A stretch of 64,000 nucleotides of DNA from Cocos nucifera (GCA_006176705.1 QRFJ01004878.1:47443-111442), one strand, 5' to 3'. Shown: positions 24,017 to 37,060, counted from the first letter of the stretch. Notes: generated from the sequence alone by a model not told the origin. Numbers and translations are program-made.

Positions 24017-26546
24017 TAAAGGAACTAGATCTAGGGTTTTTTAGGTAGATCTTGAAAACTTTTTCAAGATCTTGTAGCGGAAGACATAAATAAATTAAAT
24101 ATTTATTTAAATAAATATATAAATATCTAGATCTTAGATCTATTACATGATCAAGATATGATATTAAATCAAAAATTAAAATTATATTAAATCAAGAAAA
24201 ATTAAATCAAAAATTAAAATTAAATAAAAAATTAAAAGGTTGATCAAATCAACCTAGATCTATACTACATCAAATGCAAGTATGAAGTTAATAGATCAGA
24301 TCTATTATCTGAGCAAGTTTAGATGCTCTAACTTACTGATCCAGGATTGAGGATGAAGTCATAAGCCGCACACACATCTGATCTCTAGGAGTCATCCACA
24401 CGAGCCTACGATCTCTGATCTGAAGTTTGATGTAGGAAATTAACACAGCATGCTAGTACTATATTGATCATTCTTTGATAGTCGATCCTATGCTCTCTTC
24501 TTCAAAATTTGGACTCTCCAAAGTATGAGAAGGAAGATGAGAGTTTGTTGATTTGAGACTCTCCCCCAAAAAAAAAAACTCAAAAGAAAGAAGGAGAGAT
24601 TGAAAATAAAACAACCCTAGAAGAAGACCCTCTTCTTCTTCTCTTTTCTCTCACCTAGACACCTAGTTTGGTGCCTAGGAACCCCCATGCCCAAGGACCC
24701 TCTTTCTCTAATTTTTACACACCCCAAACCTCTCCCAAAGATCTATATTTTATGAAAAAATTAAAACAAAATTCATCCAATAAATGGAAAAAAAGAAGAG
24801 TCCAAGTTAGGTCAAATTTCTAGACTAGGAATATCCAAACATGGGAAGTTGTTGGGGCGCCCAACTCTTGAGTGCCTCCTCCATAATTTTTGGCATGAAC
24901 CAGCAAGGGAGGGTACATAAGAAAAGAGATTATTTTTATTAAATAAGAAAAAAATTAATTAAAAGAGGGGGTGGCACTCAAGGAAAGATGTTTTAGTCAA
25001 CAAGGATTCTATCTCATAGAATTCTAAGCAAAACCAATTCCTCCTTTGACTTGGTCTTCCACCTAACTTCCATATATGACTTGGAGGGAGAGAGGGGGCA
25101 TGAAAATCAGGAAGAAAGGAATTTTTCATGAAAAATACCTAAAAAATAGGTATGGGGGCATTGGGACCAAGGTGGTGCCAGGAGATAGGGAGTCCTAGTC
25201 ACACTAGGACTCATGTTTTGACTTGGTCAAACAAGATCTTTTAACCAAATAAAATCAAGATTAAACCAATCCAATTAAATAAGACCCTAACCCATTTAAG
25301 AACTTAATTAAATTAGATTAAATTAGATTTAATTTTAATTTATTTTCTAATTAAATTAGAAAATTGGGTTAATCCGAGTCCTTGTTAGACTAGGACTAGT
25401 TTTTTCTTGCACTTGGCTTATCCAATAAACCAATTGAACTTGATCCAATCAAGTCCAAACCAAATTTAATTAAATCATATTTAATTAGACTTAATCTCAA
25501 CCTATTGGCTTAATCAAATTAAGCCAATTAGCAGTCTAATTGCTAATCGATCCTCCTACAATACTTGCACTAGGTTAAACACCAATCGTATTGATTGTTT
25601 AATCCTAGAATGATTCTTAATCGTTGATCAACCATCCGATCAAATCATAAGCTCTAATATGTATGATCTCATAGATCCAAACCTAAGCCAATAGCATAGA
25701 AATAATTTTTTGTACCAATCGAAGTGACCATCTAGAAATGATATCCGATGGTCGGATAGGTCAAAGCTATAAAACACCATCCTTAGAACCCATGCGGATA
25801 TAGTTTCCATATAATTCATCCCCTTGACCATAATGCTCATAGGACACATCAGAGTTTAACTATCAACTCTGATAGATTATCCACATTGTATTTTAAAATA
25901 CCAAATCCATCTAATGGATTATCCTGGCCAAGATTTTGCTATATTAAAATACAATGATATATTTTTCTCCAACTCTTGGAGTGGTCAATTCCATCTTGAT
26001 CACACTCTGACTTTGCAAGTACTTGACTGTACCCAGAAGCCTTCCATTACTGAATTAGAAATTCAGTTAGTTCGGTACCAAAGCATGGTGAGTTGCTTGT
26101 AAGTCACTGAGGTGATCTCAGATCTAAAGGATATTTATACCTATATCCCATCAGAGACATTCTTAACAGCAGAATACTCTGGAGTTGATCACGTTCAATG
26201 ATGATATACCCATACATCTCACCTGTATGCCATACCTATGTCTCCACACATCTTGGTTAAGAGGATAATCAACCTATATGACATATAGCGACCTATGCTT
26301 GATAGACACTATTGTCCTAATTAATAGCCTATCATTTGGTTGTGAATAAATTTAAGGTCTAATCGATAAATCCTCTCTTTATCGAAGCTAAACAGTCCTA
26401 AAGACTTCATCATGACAATGGAGTTCATTAGAAGATGTAAACTTATGATGAAAAAGATGTCAAAATATTTTATTAATTAATAAATTAATTATAATATCTC
26501 AACCATCAATAAGCTGACAATTAGCTTTGGAACACAATTCTCAACA
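24017..26546 (-). repeat. 3' LTR of element C
   Basis: On the minus strand it begins tgttgagaattgtgttcc at 26546 and ends with the ccttta equivalent at 24017, length about 2.53 kb. It matches the two pieces of the 5' LTR (34312-35266 and 45692-47212). It is preceded on the minus strand by the polypurine tract ggataagtgagag. Confidence 0.85.
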
Positions 26547-26559
26547 ACTCTCACTTATC

Positions 26560-28180
26560 CTAAAGCCACTCGACACAGTATCTAATATCCATCTTTGACT
26601 TACGATTGTCGAACTCCTTGATTACTAGGACTTTAGTGAAGGGGTTAGCTAGGTTCTCCTTTTCATCGATCTTCTAAAAGTCGATGTCACCACGATCTAC
26701 GATCTCACAGATCAAATAGAAGCAGTGCATAATATGCTTTGTTTGTTGGTGTGCCTTCGGTTCCTTTGCTTGAGCTATGGCGCCAGTGCTGTCGCAGTAG
26801 AGCAGGACTGGACCATCAATGAAGAGTGCTACTCTGAGCTCGATGATGAACTTCCTCAGCCACACAACTTTCTTTGCTGCATTTGATGCTGCCATGTACT
26901 CTACTTCGCAAACAGAATCAGTCACTGTATGCTGCTTAGAACTTTTTCACCAGATGGCTCCACCATTTAGAGTAAAGATATACCCTGACATACTTTTACT
27001 ATCATCATGATCATATTGAAAGTTGGAGTCTATAAACCCCACAAGCTTCAGATCTGACTCACCATAAACTAACCGTTGGTCCTTAGTATTTCTTAAATAC
27101 TTAAGGATGGTTTTAACCACCTTTCAATAATTTTCTCCAGGGTCAGACTGGTATCTACTCATTACTCCTAGTGAGTATTTCACGTCTGATCTCGTACATA
27201 TCATTGCATACATAATAAACTCCACTATCGAAGCATATGAAATTTTACTCATATGCTCTCTCTCTTCAAGAGTTGTCGGATAATTCTTCTTAGAAAGAGA
27301 AACTTTTTGGCCTATCAAAAGATAGCTCTTTTTGAAATTCTCCATGTTGAATCTCTTCAATACAGTTTCTATGTATGTGGATTAGGATATACCAAGCATC
27401 CTTTTAGATCTATCCCTATAGATCTTCATCCCTAGAATGTAGGATGCTTCACCCAAGTCCTTCAAGAAGAACTACGATGACAACCGGACTTTTATTCCTT
27501 GTAGTGCGGGGATGTCATTCTCGATTAAGAGAATATCATCCACGTACAAAATAAGAAATACCACCGCTGGATCATTTGTCTGTTTATAAATGTAGGATTC
27601 TTTTACGTTCTTAATGAAGCCATACGTTTTGATCACTTTATCAAAATGCATGTTCCAACTCTGAGATATCTGCTTCAATCCATAAATGGATCTCTGAAGC
27701 TTGCGCACACCTTGGACTCATTTATGAATGTGAACCCTTCAAGTTGTATCTATACACCTCTTCGATCAGCTCTCCATTTAGAAAAATTATCTTCACATCC
27801 ATTTATCAGATCTCATAGTCCAGATGGGTAGCAATGGCAAGAATGATCCGAATGGACTTAAGCATTGCCACAGGAGAGAACATCTCGTCATAGTCAATAC
27901 CATAACATTGACGATATCCCTTGGCAACCAGATGGACTTTATAGGTCTCCATCTTTCTGTCTGTGCTCCTCTTCCTTTTGAAGACCCATTTACATCCAAT
28001 GGATTTAACCCCTTCAGGTGGGTCAACTAATATCCATACATCATTGACCTTCATAGAATCTATTTTGGATCTCATGGCTTCTAGCCATTTCTCAGAGTTG
28101 GATCTCTGCATCGCATCTATATAAGTAATCGGATCTTCATCATTCTCATCGAGTTCGATGGGATCACCATCCTGGATCAA
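26560..28180 (-). pseudogene. Copia element C reverse transcriptase and RNase H (decayed)
   Basis: On the minus strand, reverse transcriptase starts near 28180 with a GDPIELDENDEDPITY linker and continues with CKWVFKRKR. It carries the LILYVDDILLIEND catalytic box near 27550. RNase H lies at about 26925-26674, with SVCEVEYMAASNAAKK and LLYCDSTGAIAQ. Four open pieces in different frames (28180-27806, 27708-27472, 27360-27124, 26925-26674) show that frameshifts separate the domains. The first catalytic region, normally MDVKTAFLNG, reads MDVKIIFLNG after a stop. Confidence 0.85.
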
Positions 28181-29330
28181 GAATCCATAGTATCTATTCA
28201 GATGGGGGGATACTCTATCGGATCATCTTAATGGTGCGGGTTCACTAGGCTTTGGATCTGATCTGATCAAATCTGACTTAGGTTCAACATTCTGTATCAA
28301 ACTTTTTACCTGTTGAACTTCATCAAGTTCAACCTTAGAAGCAACAGTTCCTTCATCAAGAAACTTCTTTTCCAAAAAAATTATCCTAAGTCTGACGAAC
28401 ACCTTTTGTTCATCAGCATGATAGAAATAGTATTCTTTGATCTCTTTTGGGTATCCTATGAATGTACACTTGTCAGACCTAAGTCTAAGTTTGTCTGTAA
28501 CTAATCATTTGACATAAATCAAGCACCCCCAAATCCTAAGGTGTGAAAGTGCTGGCTTATGTCCTGTCCATATCTCATATGGGGTTTTAACTACAAACTT
28601 ACTTGGAACCCTATTTAATAGATAACAAGTCAATTCGAGTGTATATCTCCAAAAGGATATCGGCAAGCTGGCAAATCCCATCATGGATCGAACCATGTCT
28701 AACAGAGTCCGATTCCTCCTTTCAGACACACCATTATGCTATGGTGTTCCAAGAGGAGTCTATTGAAAGAGAATTTTATTCTCTCCTAGATATGTGAGAA
28801 ACTCACTAGAAAGGTATTCTCTTCCTCAGTCAGATCGAAAAGTTTTAATACTCTTTCTAGTTTATTTTTCTACTTCACTTTGAAATCGTTTGAACATTTT
28901 AAAAGAATTCGACTTATGTTTCATCAGATAGATATATCTATATCTAGATAGATCATCTATAAAATTGATGAAGTAGACATATCCATCTCTAGCACTTATG
29001 TTCATTGGTCCACATACATCAATATGTACTAGACTATAAGAGCTCATTGACTCTCTCACCTTTTTCAGTGAAAGGTGACTTGGTCATTTTACCAAGAAGG
29101 CAGGACTCACAGGTTGGAAGTGACTCACAATCATTAACTTCGAGAATTTCCTCCTGAGTCAATCTGTTTATCCTATTCTTGTTTATATGATCTAGCCTAC
29201 AGTACCATAAGTAGATATCTGATATACTATCTAATCTAAGATGCTTGCTAGTAGAATAGACAACATTAATAGATTGTGATAACATATATACACCATTGTT
29301 CAATTATCCACAGAAAGCAGTAACACCATT
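28181..29330 (-). pseudogene. Copia element C integrase (decayed)
   Basis: In its orientation, CESLPTCESCLLGKMTKSPF near 29120 is the zinc-binding region. It is followed by VHIDVCGPMN near 29020 (first Asp), INFIDDLSRYRY near 28970 (second Asp) and NGVSERRNRTLLDMVRSMM near 28720 (Glu). The C-terminal LSHLRIWGCLIYVK ends at a stop at 28505. A GC-poor linker to reverse transcriptase follows. Separate ORF pieces show stops between the catalytic residues. Confidence 0.85.
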
Positions 29331-29813
29331 CACAATGACATTACAAACTCACTTTTTTATTGAAATTTCATAATTGTTCATAGCCAAAAGGCCTACAAAA
29401 ATGATATTTAAAAAAAAACTAGGACAAAAATGACAATCACTAAAAACAATGGTATGAGATTTAAATATAAGTTTCAAAATTTCTAAAGCTAGAACTAGAA
29501 CTGGTCTTCCATCCCCAATGTTTAGGAATCTCTCGCCTTACTCAAATCTTCTACTGACCTGTAGCCCCTGCAATGAATTATAAATATGGTAAGGGCTATC
29601 GGTATTCAATACCCAGTCAGTAATATCATAAATAGAGAAATTGTAAGAAGTTATCATATAAATACCTTGTCCAGCAACAGCTTGCTTCTTTCTCTGTCTG
29701 TTCGGATCTAAAAAGGTAATGTACTGAGGATAGTTCCTCTTCCAGTGCCCCCGCTTCTTGCAAAAGAAGCATTCGGCTTGACTCTTATCGGGCTTGATCT
29801 TTGGGGTCTAAGC
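29331..29813 (-). pseudogene. Copia element C zinc knuckle and protease (decayed)
   Basis: The block CFFCKKRGHWKRNY near 29772 is a zinc knuckle whose last cysteine is tyrosine. It is followed by the protease region WVLNTDSPYHI near 29615, in which the catalytic Asp of the D-T/S-G triad appears as Asn and the Gly as Asp. Both changes would abolish activity. A stop at 29814 separates this part from gag. Confidence 0.7.
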
Positions 29814-30533
29814 CTACACAGGTGTCCTAGAATGAATATGCACCTTCTTGGCTTTCTTCTTCTTATTCTTCTTTTCTTTTCCAAAGGATCGAGAATGAGA
29901 AGATGAACCTCCCACTAAGTTCATCAACTCCTTATAGTGTTGGTGATCCTTCTCAAAGTTCTGAAGTAACCCCAGTAACCCATGGTAGTCCACTTCAGGC
30001 TTTGATATTTTATAATGTGTAAGGAATGGGAGATAAGACTTGGGCAGCGAGTTTAGTATTGCATTTTTTCTAAGTTGATTGTGCAAGAAAAAGTCGAGCT
30101 TGCTCAAGCACTCTATCAGCTTGATCATGTACAACACATGATCAGTGACAGAGGCACCACCCCGCATTTTGGCGTTGAAGATGATACAACTAGTCTTGTG
30201 CCTCTCAATGTCATCGGGTGTGCCAAAAGAATCCTCTAATACTTGGAGCATTTCGTTTGGCTGAGCTATCTCAAACTTACGACTGAACTCATCGCTCATC
30301 GTAGCCAGCATAATGCAATGCACCATGGTTCGATCACTGAGCCACTTCTGATAAGTATTTTTGACTATTCCACGTGCATTGGCAACTGACTCCTCAGATG
30401 TAGGATCCGTCAGCACGTTTAGGATCCATTCATGCTTCAGAATAATCTTCAACTTTCGATACCAGTTACTGAAGTTGGGTCCTACCAACTTATCATTGTC
30501 CAACAATAATTGGAGTGATAGAAAAGTGGCCAT
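29814..30533 (-). CDS. Copia element C gag, open for 239 codons
   Basis: This is the longest intact retroelement ORF of the A/B/C family here. It starts MATFLSLQLLLDNDKLVGP, with the ATG 3 bases downstream of a gtgcag acceptor-like signal. It has the Copia gag (UBN2) core: NWYRKLKIILKHEWILNVL (about residues 23-41), DRTMVHCIMLATMSDEFS (about 67-84), GASVTDHVLYMIKLIECL (about 130-147) and YHGLLGLLQNFEKDH (about 185-199), then a lysine-rich tail. The ORF ends before the zinc knuckle, so the stop at 29814 is probably premature. Gag would build the particle. The rest of this copy is broken, so at best it could supply gag to other members. Confidence 0.75.
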   Translation of the reverse strand: MATFLSLQLLLDNDKLVGPNFSNWYRKLKIILKHEWILNVLTDPTSEESVANARGIVKNTYQKWLSDRTMVHCIMLATMSDEFSRKFEIAQPNEMLQVLEDSFGTPDDIERHKTSCIIFNAKMRGGASVTDHVLYMIKLIECLSKLDFFLHNQLRKNAILNSLPKSYLPFLTHYKISKPEVDYHGLLGLLQNFEKDHQHYKELMNLVGGSSSHSRSFGKEKKNKKKKAKKVHIHSRTPV

Positions 30534-32273
30534 GTCTGCACAAAAAAATCAAAATCTAATTAGTAATTGATTCATTAAACCTAAAAATTTGGACTTTAAT
30601 CAAAAGATTTTATTCACTATTTTATTTGAATTGATAGCCTCTACCTCCAATTCGAGGAATTATCCTAATTTCTTAGTGGATACTAGAATCCACATAGACT
30701 GCACACAAACCCAATTTTGGTTGACCCACCCATGTACATCTAAGGATAGGTTCATAACCAATTATTTTTTTAAATAATTTTTAGTAATTAAATTTTATCC
30801 TAGGTCCTGATCAGTTGGCTTTGGCCTTCTCAGAAAAGGGTTCAGTTAGGTCCAACCATTAACATGACCATACTTTGTCCATCCAACCAATGAATGATCA
30901 AGCCCAACTTTGGTTGGCCCATCTAACCACCATTTAGAAAGATGTATCTAAGAGATCATACAATGAATGATAATTTCATCAACCGATAAGCACCAAGCCT
31001 TTGGGCCTCCAATGATCATCCAACTAATGGATCCATTATCATCCACTTTAATGGGAGGCTATGATCCAGTTATCATATAACTATTTTATTTTAGAAATCT
31101 AATAATTTTAGAGGATTTATTTATAGAAGTGAGTAGATCAGATTAACCAGCTTGTCATGATCCTTCTACTAACTTCACCAAGTCAGCTTAAGGGAGATCA
31201 TTAATAGACTGGTCTAGGAGCACCTAAATCAATCAAACTGATTTACCTAGCTGACATAGGTTAGCTCGAATAGTCAAGCAATCCGATCAAAACATAATCT
31301 CACCAAGAGGTCAAATAAGTTCGATCAATGGAATGGTCTATCAGGCTTACCTTAGACACTATCAAAAATGATTAGGTAAGTGGACTGTCAATTAAAAACC
31401 ACTGATTTGATTTGCCTTAAACACCAACTGATTTAATTAGTTTCAATTAGATCAACCTAATAGTTCATGCTAGACCACGTAGCCAAGAATCAAATCCATC
31501 TTGGATCTTGTTAAAGATATGGACTTGACCAACTACAACTATTGCAATTGATCTAGAGAATCCTTGACCTAATCTAAGACAATAATTGATTAGATTTAGT
31601 CAATTCTCTAATTAAATTTATTTTTTAATCTAACCCTAGGTTTAACCCAATTAATGGACCTAATCTCCACTAACCCATTAACCCAATGTGTTATGATTCA
31701 TGACATAGCATCTTCAATTTACAATCCTAGAATCTAATCAAATAACTTCTTAAGTTCCAATTAAGTTTTGGACTGAGGGTTGGGATTTGACTTTTTGAAA
31801 ATAATTTTCATATTTGTAAAATATTTTTACAATATGGTTCTACCAACCAAGTTGCATGTTTGATTCATAATCAATATGCAAGTAAAATAAACATAAAACT
31901 ACTTTAGATCTAATCTAAACAAGTTCATGTAATCAAAATAGTTTCAATAATAATTAATCATAAATCTTTCTAGATCAAATCTAACACATTTATGATGATT
32001 GAAATCAGATTAAAATATTTTTAATCAAATCATAAAATTTCTTAGATCTAATCTAAAATTTTATGATCAATATTTTAGATCAACACGTAATAGGACAACC
32101 TATTCACTATAAGGGATAAATCTTACAGCTGGACAACTTTATAGCAGTCTATGCAATCTAAAATATTTTATTTTATTTTATTTTATTTTTATTATATATT
32201 TAATAATTAGATTATAAATTAGATCTATTCTAAAAAAATCTAGACATGTACAAAAATCATGCAATAAAAATCT
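30534..32273 (-). other. Untranslated leader of element C
   Basis: This is 1.7 kb of noncoding leader. The conserved module spans about 31300-31435 and includes two donor-like motifs, one reading ctaag/gtaagc (junction 31352/31351). The acceptor-like tttttttgtgcag ends at 30536, giving a potential intron of 816 nt. One copy of the gttgtcc block seen twice in B lies near 32090-32150, and its stem pairs with one G-T wobble. Confidence 0.5.
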
Positions 32274-32836
32274 AGGCTCTGATACCGATTAAAGTAACCA
32301 GATCTAGGATTTTATAGGTAGATCTTAAAAACTTTTTCAAGATCTTACAGTGAAAGACTTAAATAAATTAAATATTTATTTAAATAAATATGTAAATACT
32401 TAGATCTCATATCTATTACATGATCAAGACATGATATTAAATCAAAAATTAAAATCAAATAAGAAAGTAAAAGGTTGATCAAATCAACCTAGATCTACAC
32501 TACATCAAACGTAGATATGAAGTTAATAAATCAGATCTATTACCTGAGCAAGTTTAGACATTCTAACTTACTAATCCAGGCTTGAGGATGAAGTCACGAG
32601 CCACACATGAGTCCGACCTCTAGGAGTCATCCACACGAGCCTACGATCTCTGATCTGAAGTTCAATGCAGGAAATTAGCATAGCATGCTAGTACTATGCT
32701 GATCCTTCTTCGACGGTCGATCCTATACTCTTTTCTTCAAAATTTGGACTCTCCAAAATATGAGAAGGAAGATGAGAGTTTATTGATATGAGACTCTCTC
32801 AAAAAAAAATTCAAAAGAAAGGAGGAGAGATTGAAA
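31815..32836. repeat. Left copy of a 1022-bp exact duplication beside the gap
   Basis: This block (end of leader, primer site and first part of the 5' LTR of element C) is repeated without visible difference at 33837-34858, on the other side of 1000 N. Contig ends that overlap but were not merged explain this best. Confidence 0.9.
32274..32289 (-). other. Primer binding site of element C
   Basis: On the minus strand it is atcggtatcagagcct: the initiator methionine tRNA site with one mismatch, adjacent to the LTR end. The second copy, at 34296-34311, belongs to the duplicated contig end. Confidence 0.8.
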
Positions 32837-33836
32837 NNNNNNNNNNNNNNNNNNNNNNNNNNNNNNNNNNNNNNNNNNNNNNNNNNNNNNNNNNNNNNNN
32901 NNNNNNNNNNNNNNNNNNNNNNNNNNNNNNNNNNNNNNNNNNNNNNNNNNNNNNNNNNNNNNNNNNNNNNNNNNNNNNNNNNNNNNNNNNNNNNNNNNNN
33001 NNNNNNNNNNNNNNNNNNNNNNNNNNNNNNNNNNNNNNNNNNNNNNNNNNNNNNNNNNNNNNNNNNNNNNNNNNNNNNNNNNNNNNNNNNNNNNNNNNNN
33101 NNNNNNNNNNNNNNNNNNNNNNNNNNNNNNNNNNNNNNNNNNNNNNNNNNNNNNNNNNNNNNNNNNNNNNNNNNNNNNNNNNNNNNNNNNNNNNNNNNNN
33201 NNNNNNNNNNNNNNNNNNNNNNNNNNNNNNNNNNNNNNNNNNNNNNNNNNNNNNNNNNNNNNNNNNNNNNNNNNNNNNNNNNNNNNNNNNNNNNNNNNNN
33301 NNNNNNNNNNNNNNNNNNNNNNNNNNNNNNNNNNNNNNNNNNNNNNNNNNNNNNNNNNNNNNNNNNNNNNNNNNNNNNNNNNNNNNNNNNNNNNNNNNNN
33401 NNNNNNNNNNNNNNNNNNNNNNNNNNNNNNNNNNNNNNNNNNNNNNNNNNNNNNNNNNNNNNNNNNNNNNNNNNNNNNNNNNNNNNNNNNNNNNNNNNNN
33501 NNNNNNNNNNNNNNNNNNNNNNNNNNNNNNNNNNNNNNNNNNNNNNNNNNNNNNNNNNNNNNNNNNNNNNNNNNNNNNNNNNNNNNNNNNNNNNNNNNNN
33601 NNNNNNNNNNNNNNNNNNNNNNNNNNNNNNNNNNNNNNNNNNNNNNNNNNNNNNNNNNNNNNNNNNNNNNNNNNNNNNNNNNNNNNNNNNNNNNNNNNNN
33701 NNNNNNNNNNNNNNNNNNNNNNNNNNNNNNNNNNNNNNNNNNNNNNNNNNNNNNNNNNNNNNNNNNNNNNNNNNNNNNNNNNNNNNNNNNNNNNNNNNNN
33801 NNNNNNNNNNNNNNNNNNNNNNNNNNNNNNNNNNNN
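32837..33836. other. Assembly gap of exactly 1000 N
   Basis: A round-number run of N is a scaffolding placeholder, not a measured distance. ORFs spanning it are meaningless. Confidence 0.98.
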
Positions 33837-34858
33837 TGTAAAATATTTTTACAATATGGTTCTACCAACCAAGTTGCATGTTTGATTCATAATCAATATG
33901 CAAGTAAAATAAACATAAAACTACTTTAGATCTAATCTAAACAAGTTCATGTAATCAAAATAGTTTCAATAATAATTAATCATAAATCTTTCTAGATCAA
34001 ATCTAACACATTTATGATGATTGAAATCAGATTAAAATATTTTTAATCAAATCATAAAATTTCTTAGATCTAATCTAAAATTTTATGATCAATATTTTAG
34101 ATCAACACGTAATAGGACAACCTATTCACTATAAGGGATAAATCTTACAGCTGGACAACTTTATAGCAGTCTATGCAATCTAAAATATTTTATTTTATTT
34201 TATTTTATTTTTATTATATATTTAATAATTAGATTATAAATTAGATCTATTCTAAAAAAATCTAGACATGTACAAAAATCATGCAATAAAAATCTAGGCT
34301 CTGATACCGATTAAAGTAACCAGATCTAGGATTTTATAGGTAGATCTTAAAAACTTTTTCAAGATCTTACAGTGAAAGACTTAAATAAATTAAATATTTA
34401 TTTAAATAAATATGTAAATACTTAGATCTCATATCTATTACATGATCAAGACATGATATTAAATCAAAAATTAAAATCAAATAAGAAAGTAAAAGGTTGA
34501 TCAAATCAACCTAGATCTACACTACATCAAACGTAGATATGAAGTTAATAAATCAGATCTATTACCTGAGCAAGTTTAGACATTCTAACTTACTAATCCA
34601 GGCTTGAGGATGAAGTCACGAGCCACACATGAGTCCGACCTCTAGGAGTCATCCACACGAGCCTACGATCTCTGATCTGAAGTTCAATGCAGGAAATTAG
34701 CATAGCATGCTAGTACTATGCTGATCCTTCTTCGACGGTCGATCCTATACTCTTTTCTTCAAAATTTGGACTCTCCAAAATATGAGAAGGAAGATGAGAG
34801 TTTATTGATATGAGACTCTCTCAAAAAAAAATTCAAAAGAAAGGAGGAGAGATTGAAA
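33837..34858. repeat. Right copy of the 1022-bp exact duplication
   Basis: It is identical by eye to 31815-32836, from tgtaaaatatttttac to ggaggagagattgaaa. Confidence 0.9.
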
Positions 34859-35261
34859 ATAAAACAACCCTAGAAGAAGACTCTCTTCTTCTTCTCTTTT
34901 CTCTCGCCTAGACATCTAGTTTGGTGCCTATGGAACCCCCACGCCCAAGAATCCTCTTTCTCTAATTTTTGCACACCCTAAATCTCTCTCAAAGCTCTAT
35001 ATTTTATAAAAAAGTTAGAATAAAATTCATCCAATAAATAGAGAAAAAGAAGAATCCAAGTTAGGTCAAATTTCTATACTAGGAATATCCAAACATGGGA
35101 AGTTATTGGGGCGCCCAACTCTTAGGCGCCTCCTCCATAATTTTTGGCATGGACCAGCAAGGAAGGGTGCATAAAAAAGAAGATTATTTTTATAGAATAA
35201 GAAAAGAATTAATTAAAAAAGAGGGCGGCACTCAAGGGAAGATGTTTTGGTCAACAAGGAT

Positions 35262-35266
35262 TCTAT
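35262..35266. repeat. Target site duplication of element D, left copy (tctat)
   Basis: It is repeated at 45687-45691. Removing D restores the sequence found uninterrupted in the 3' LTR of element C near 25007-25015. Confidence 0.92.
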
Positions 35267-36471
35267 TGTTAGATATATATGCCCTAAAAGCCTGAATTAG
35301 CTGACACTTATAATACACATCTAGGAGAAAAATTATAATTTTGATTAATATCAATAAAATGAGTTATTTTTTATCATAAATATGTATTTAGTGTCTGTGA
35401 TACATCCTTTGAGTTAATGGTAATGATAATTCATATTTTCAAGAGTTGAAAATTTAAGACATGAATAATCATTATTAACTCATAAAATGCTTCCGACCAT
35501 AGGATCATCACGAGAATGGTGATTGATTCGAAAGGTTGGTGTACAATCGCTTCTCTTTAGTAGATGAGTCTTGAGTCTATGGTGTGGAGACACCAGAGCG
35601 AGAGTACAGATACTCGTTAGAGAATGAGGGCACTGAGCGTGACCATCTCGAGTAGTCATTAAGGAGTCTACCTTCTCGTCAATGACTGACTCGATGCTGC
35701 AGTAGTGTGTCTGATTCTTTGACTTAAGATGCATCGACAGTTCACCTTAAGGGTGTTATAATTTGACTACACCATTACTCAATCTCCTAGCCATTCGGAA
35801 TTCTGAGGTGTATGTTGGTTATAGTATGTTCATTATAGAAACTGGATAGCATCAAGATGGAATCTATCTACCTCGATGGTAGAGGAGCAACCCTATGATG
35901 ATCATGAGAATCAAGTCCAAAAGTCCATGGCCATGGTAGAGTGAAATAATAGAAAGAGTTTCTATTTAGATTTTCATATCGGACTTGAATCGAATGATTA
36001 CATCATATGACAGAGACTAGGGTTTGACGAGTTCACCTTAACCCTAATCTGATCGAGGCTCAAGATAGAAGAACTTAATCACACAGGTAGCTACACCAAG
36101 AGGTTCGCATTCAACTCTGATGGATTGCCACCATACACTGCTAGGTGTCACTGGTAGATTTTGGAAGCAATTAGAATGATTTAGATGATCGATCATTCTA
36201 GCTATTCGAATCAAAAGAGTTCTGATCCATCGAAAGAAGTTTCGATGATGTCGATGATAGAGATCATGACATATCCCATTACCATACAGAACTAAACCTA
36301 ACTGGGTCACACAAATAAGGGTTTAAATTTGGTGATAATCAATTGAACTGGATAGTTCAATTGATCTGAATGAGATTCAATTAGGTTCAAGAAAATCGTG
36401 CTAGCACTCGATTGAACCTAACGTTCTTCTTTTACTATCATAAATAGTTATCCTGACTGAGCTAAAGGAGT

Positions 36472-36669
36472 TTGTACTCGATCAGAGGCCTTCATTTGGT
36501 CTGACTGGAGCTTGTCCAAGTCAGAAAAGGTTATCTTATTTTATAAGACATTACCTGCCATTTTTTGTCATTGTACTCGATCAGAGGCCTTCATTTGGTC
36601 TGACTGGAGCTTGTCCAAGTCAGAAAAGGTTGTCTTATTTTATAAGACATTACCTGCCATTTTTTGTCA
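36472..36669. repeat. 99-bp tandem duplication within the 5' LTR of D
   Basis: Two nearly identical copies (36472-36570, 36571-36669) begin ttgtactcgatcagaggcc. The 3' LTR has a single copy near 44619-44715. The duplication therefore arose after insertion, or is an assembly effect. Confidence 0.85.
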
Positions 36670-37060
36670 TCTGCCATTTCTCGTCCTTTGACTTTGGTTA
36701 AAAGTTGATCTTTGATTGGTCAAACATTGACCACTGATACATTGACTTTTGTTCACGTGTCATGCACCTATTGGAGAGCTGGTGGAGGCCTATCCCCCTG
36801 CCAGAACCTGGCAAGGAGGAGGGTGCATGCCACCCTTGGCGTGTGCCCAAGTTGGAGGCGCCTAGGAGTCCCTGTTGGATAGGGACTCCATCTCCTTTTT
36901 GGATTCTGATTAGAGTTCTTCTAAGAACCAACTTTGACTGGTCATAGGTGCCCTCTAAGGAAGAATCCAAGGGACTCTATTCCCACCAATCAGATTTAGA
37001 TCTGATTTTATAAAGAGTTATGATTGGTTGGGAAGAAGAGGAGTTGGATCACAGACAGTC

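Larger units (their letters stand above)
32290..35266 (-). repeat. 5' LTR of element C, inner part (represented twice around the gap)
   Basis: The LTR begins at 32290 and is cut by the gap at 32836. The same sequence restarts in the duplicated block at 34312 and runs to 35266, where element D interrupts it. Only one of the two representations is likely real. The LTR resumes at 45692. Confidence 0.8.

Noticed and set aside
32780..33885. ORFs of about 360 codons
   Set aside because: They consist of N-derived unknown residues across the assembly gap.
35480..36310. Minus-strand ORFs of 84 and 88 codons, repeated at 43627-43881
   Set aside because: They lie within the two LTRs of element D, which explains the repetition; they have no similarity to a known protein.
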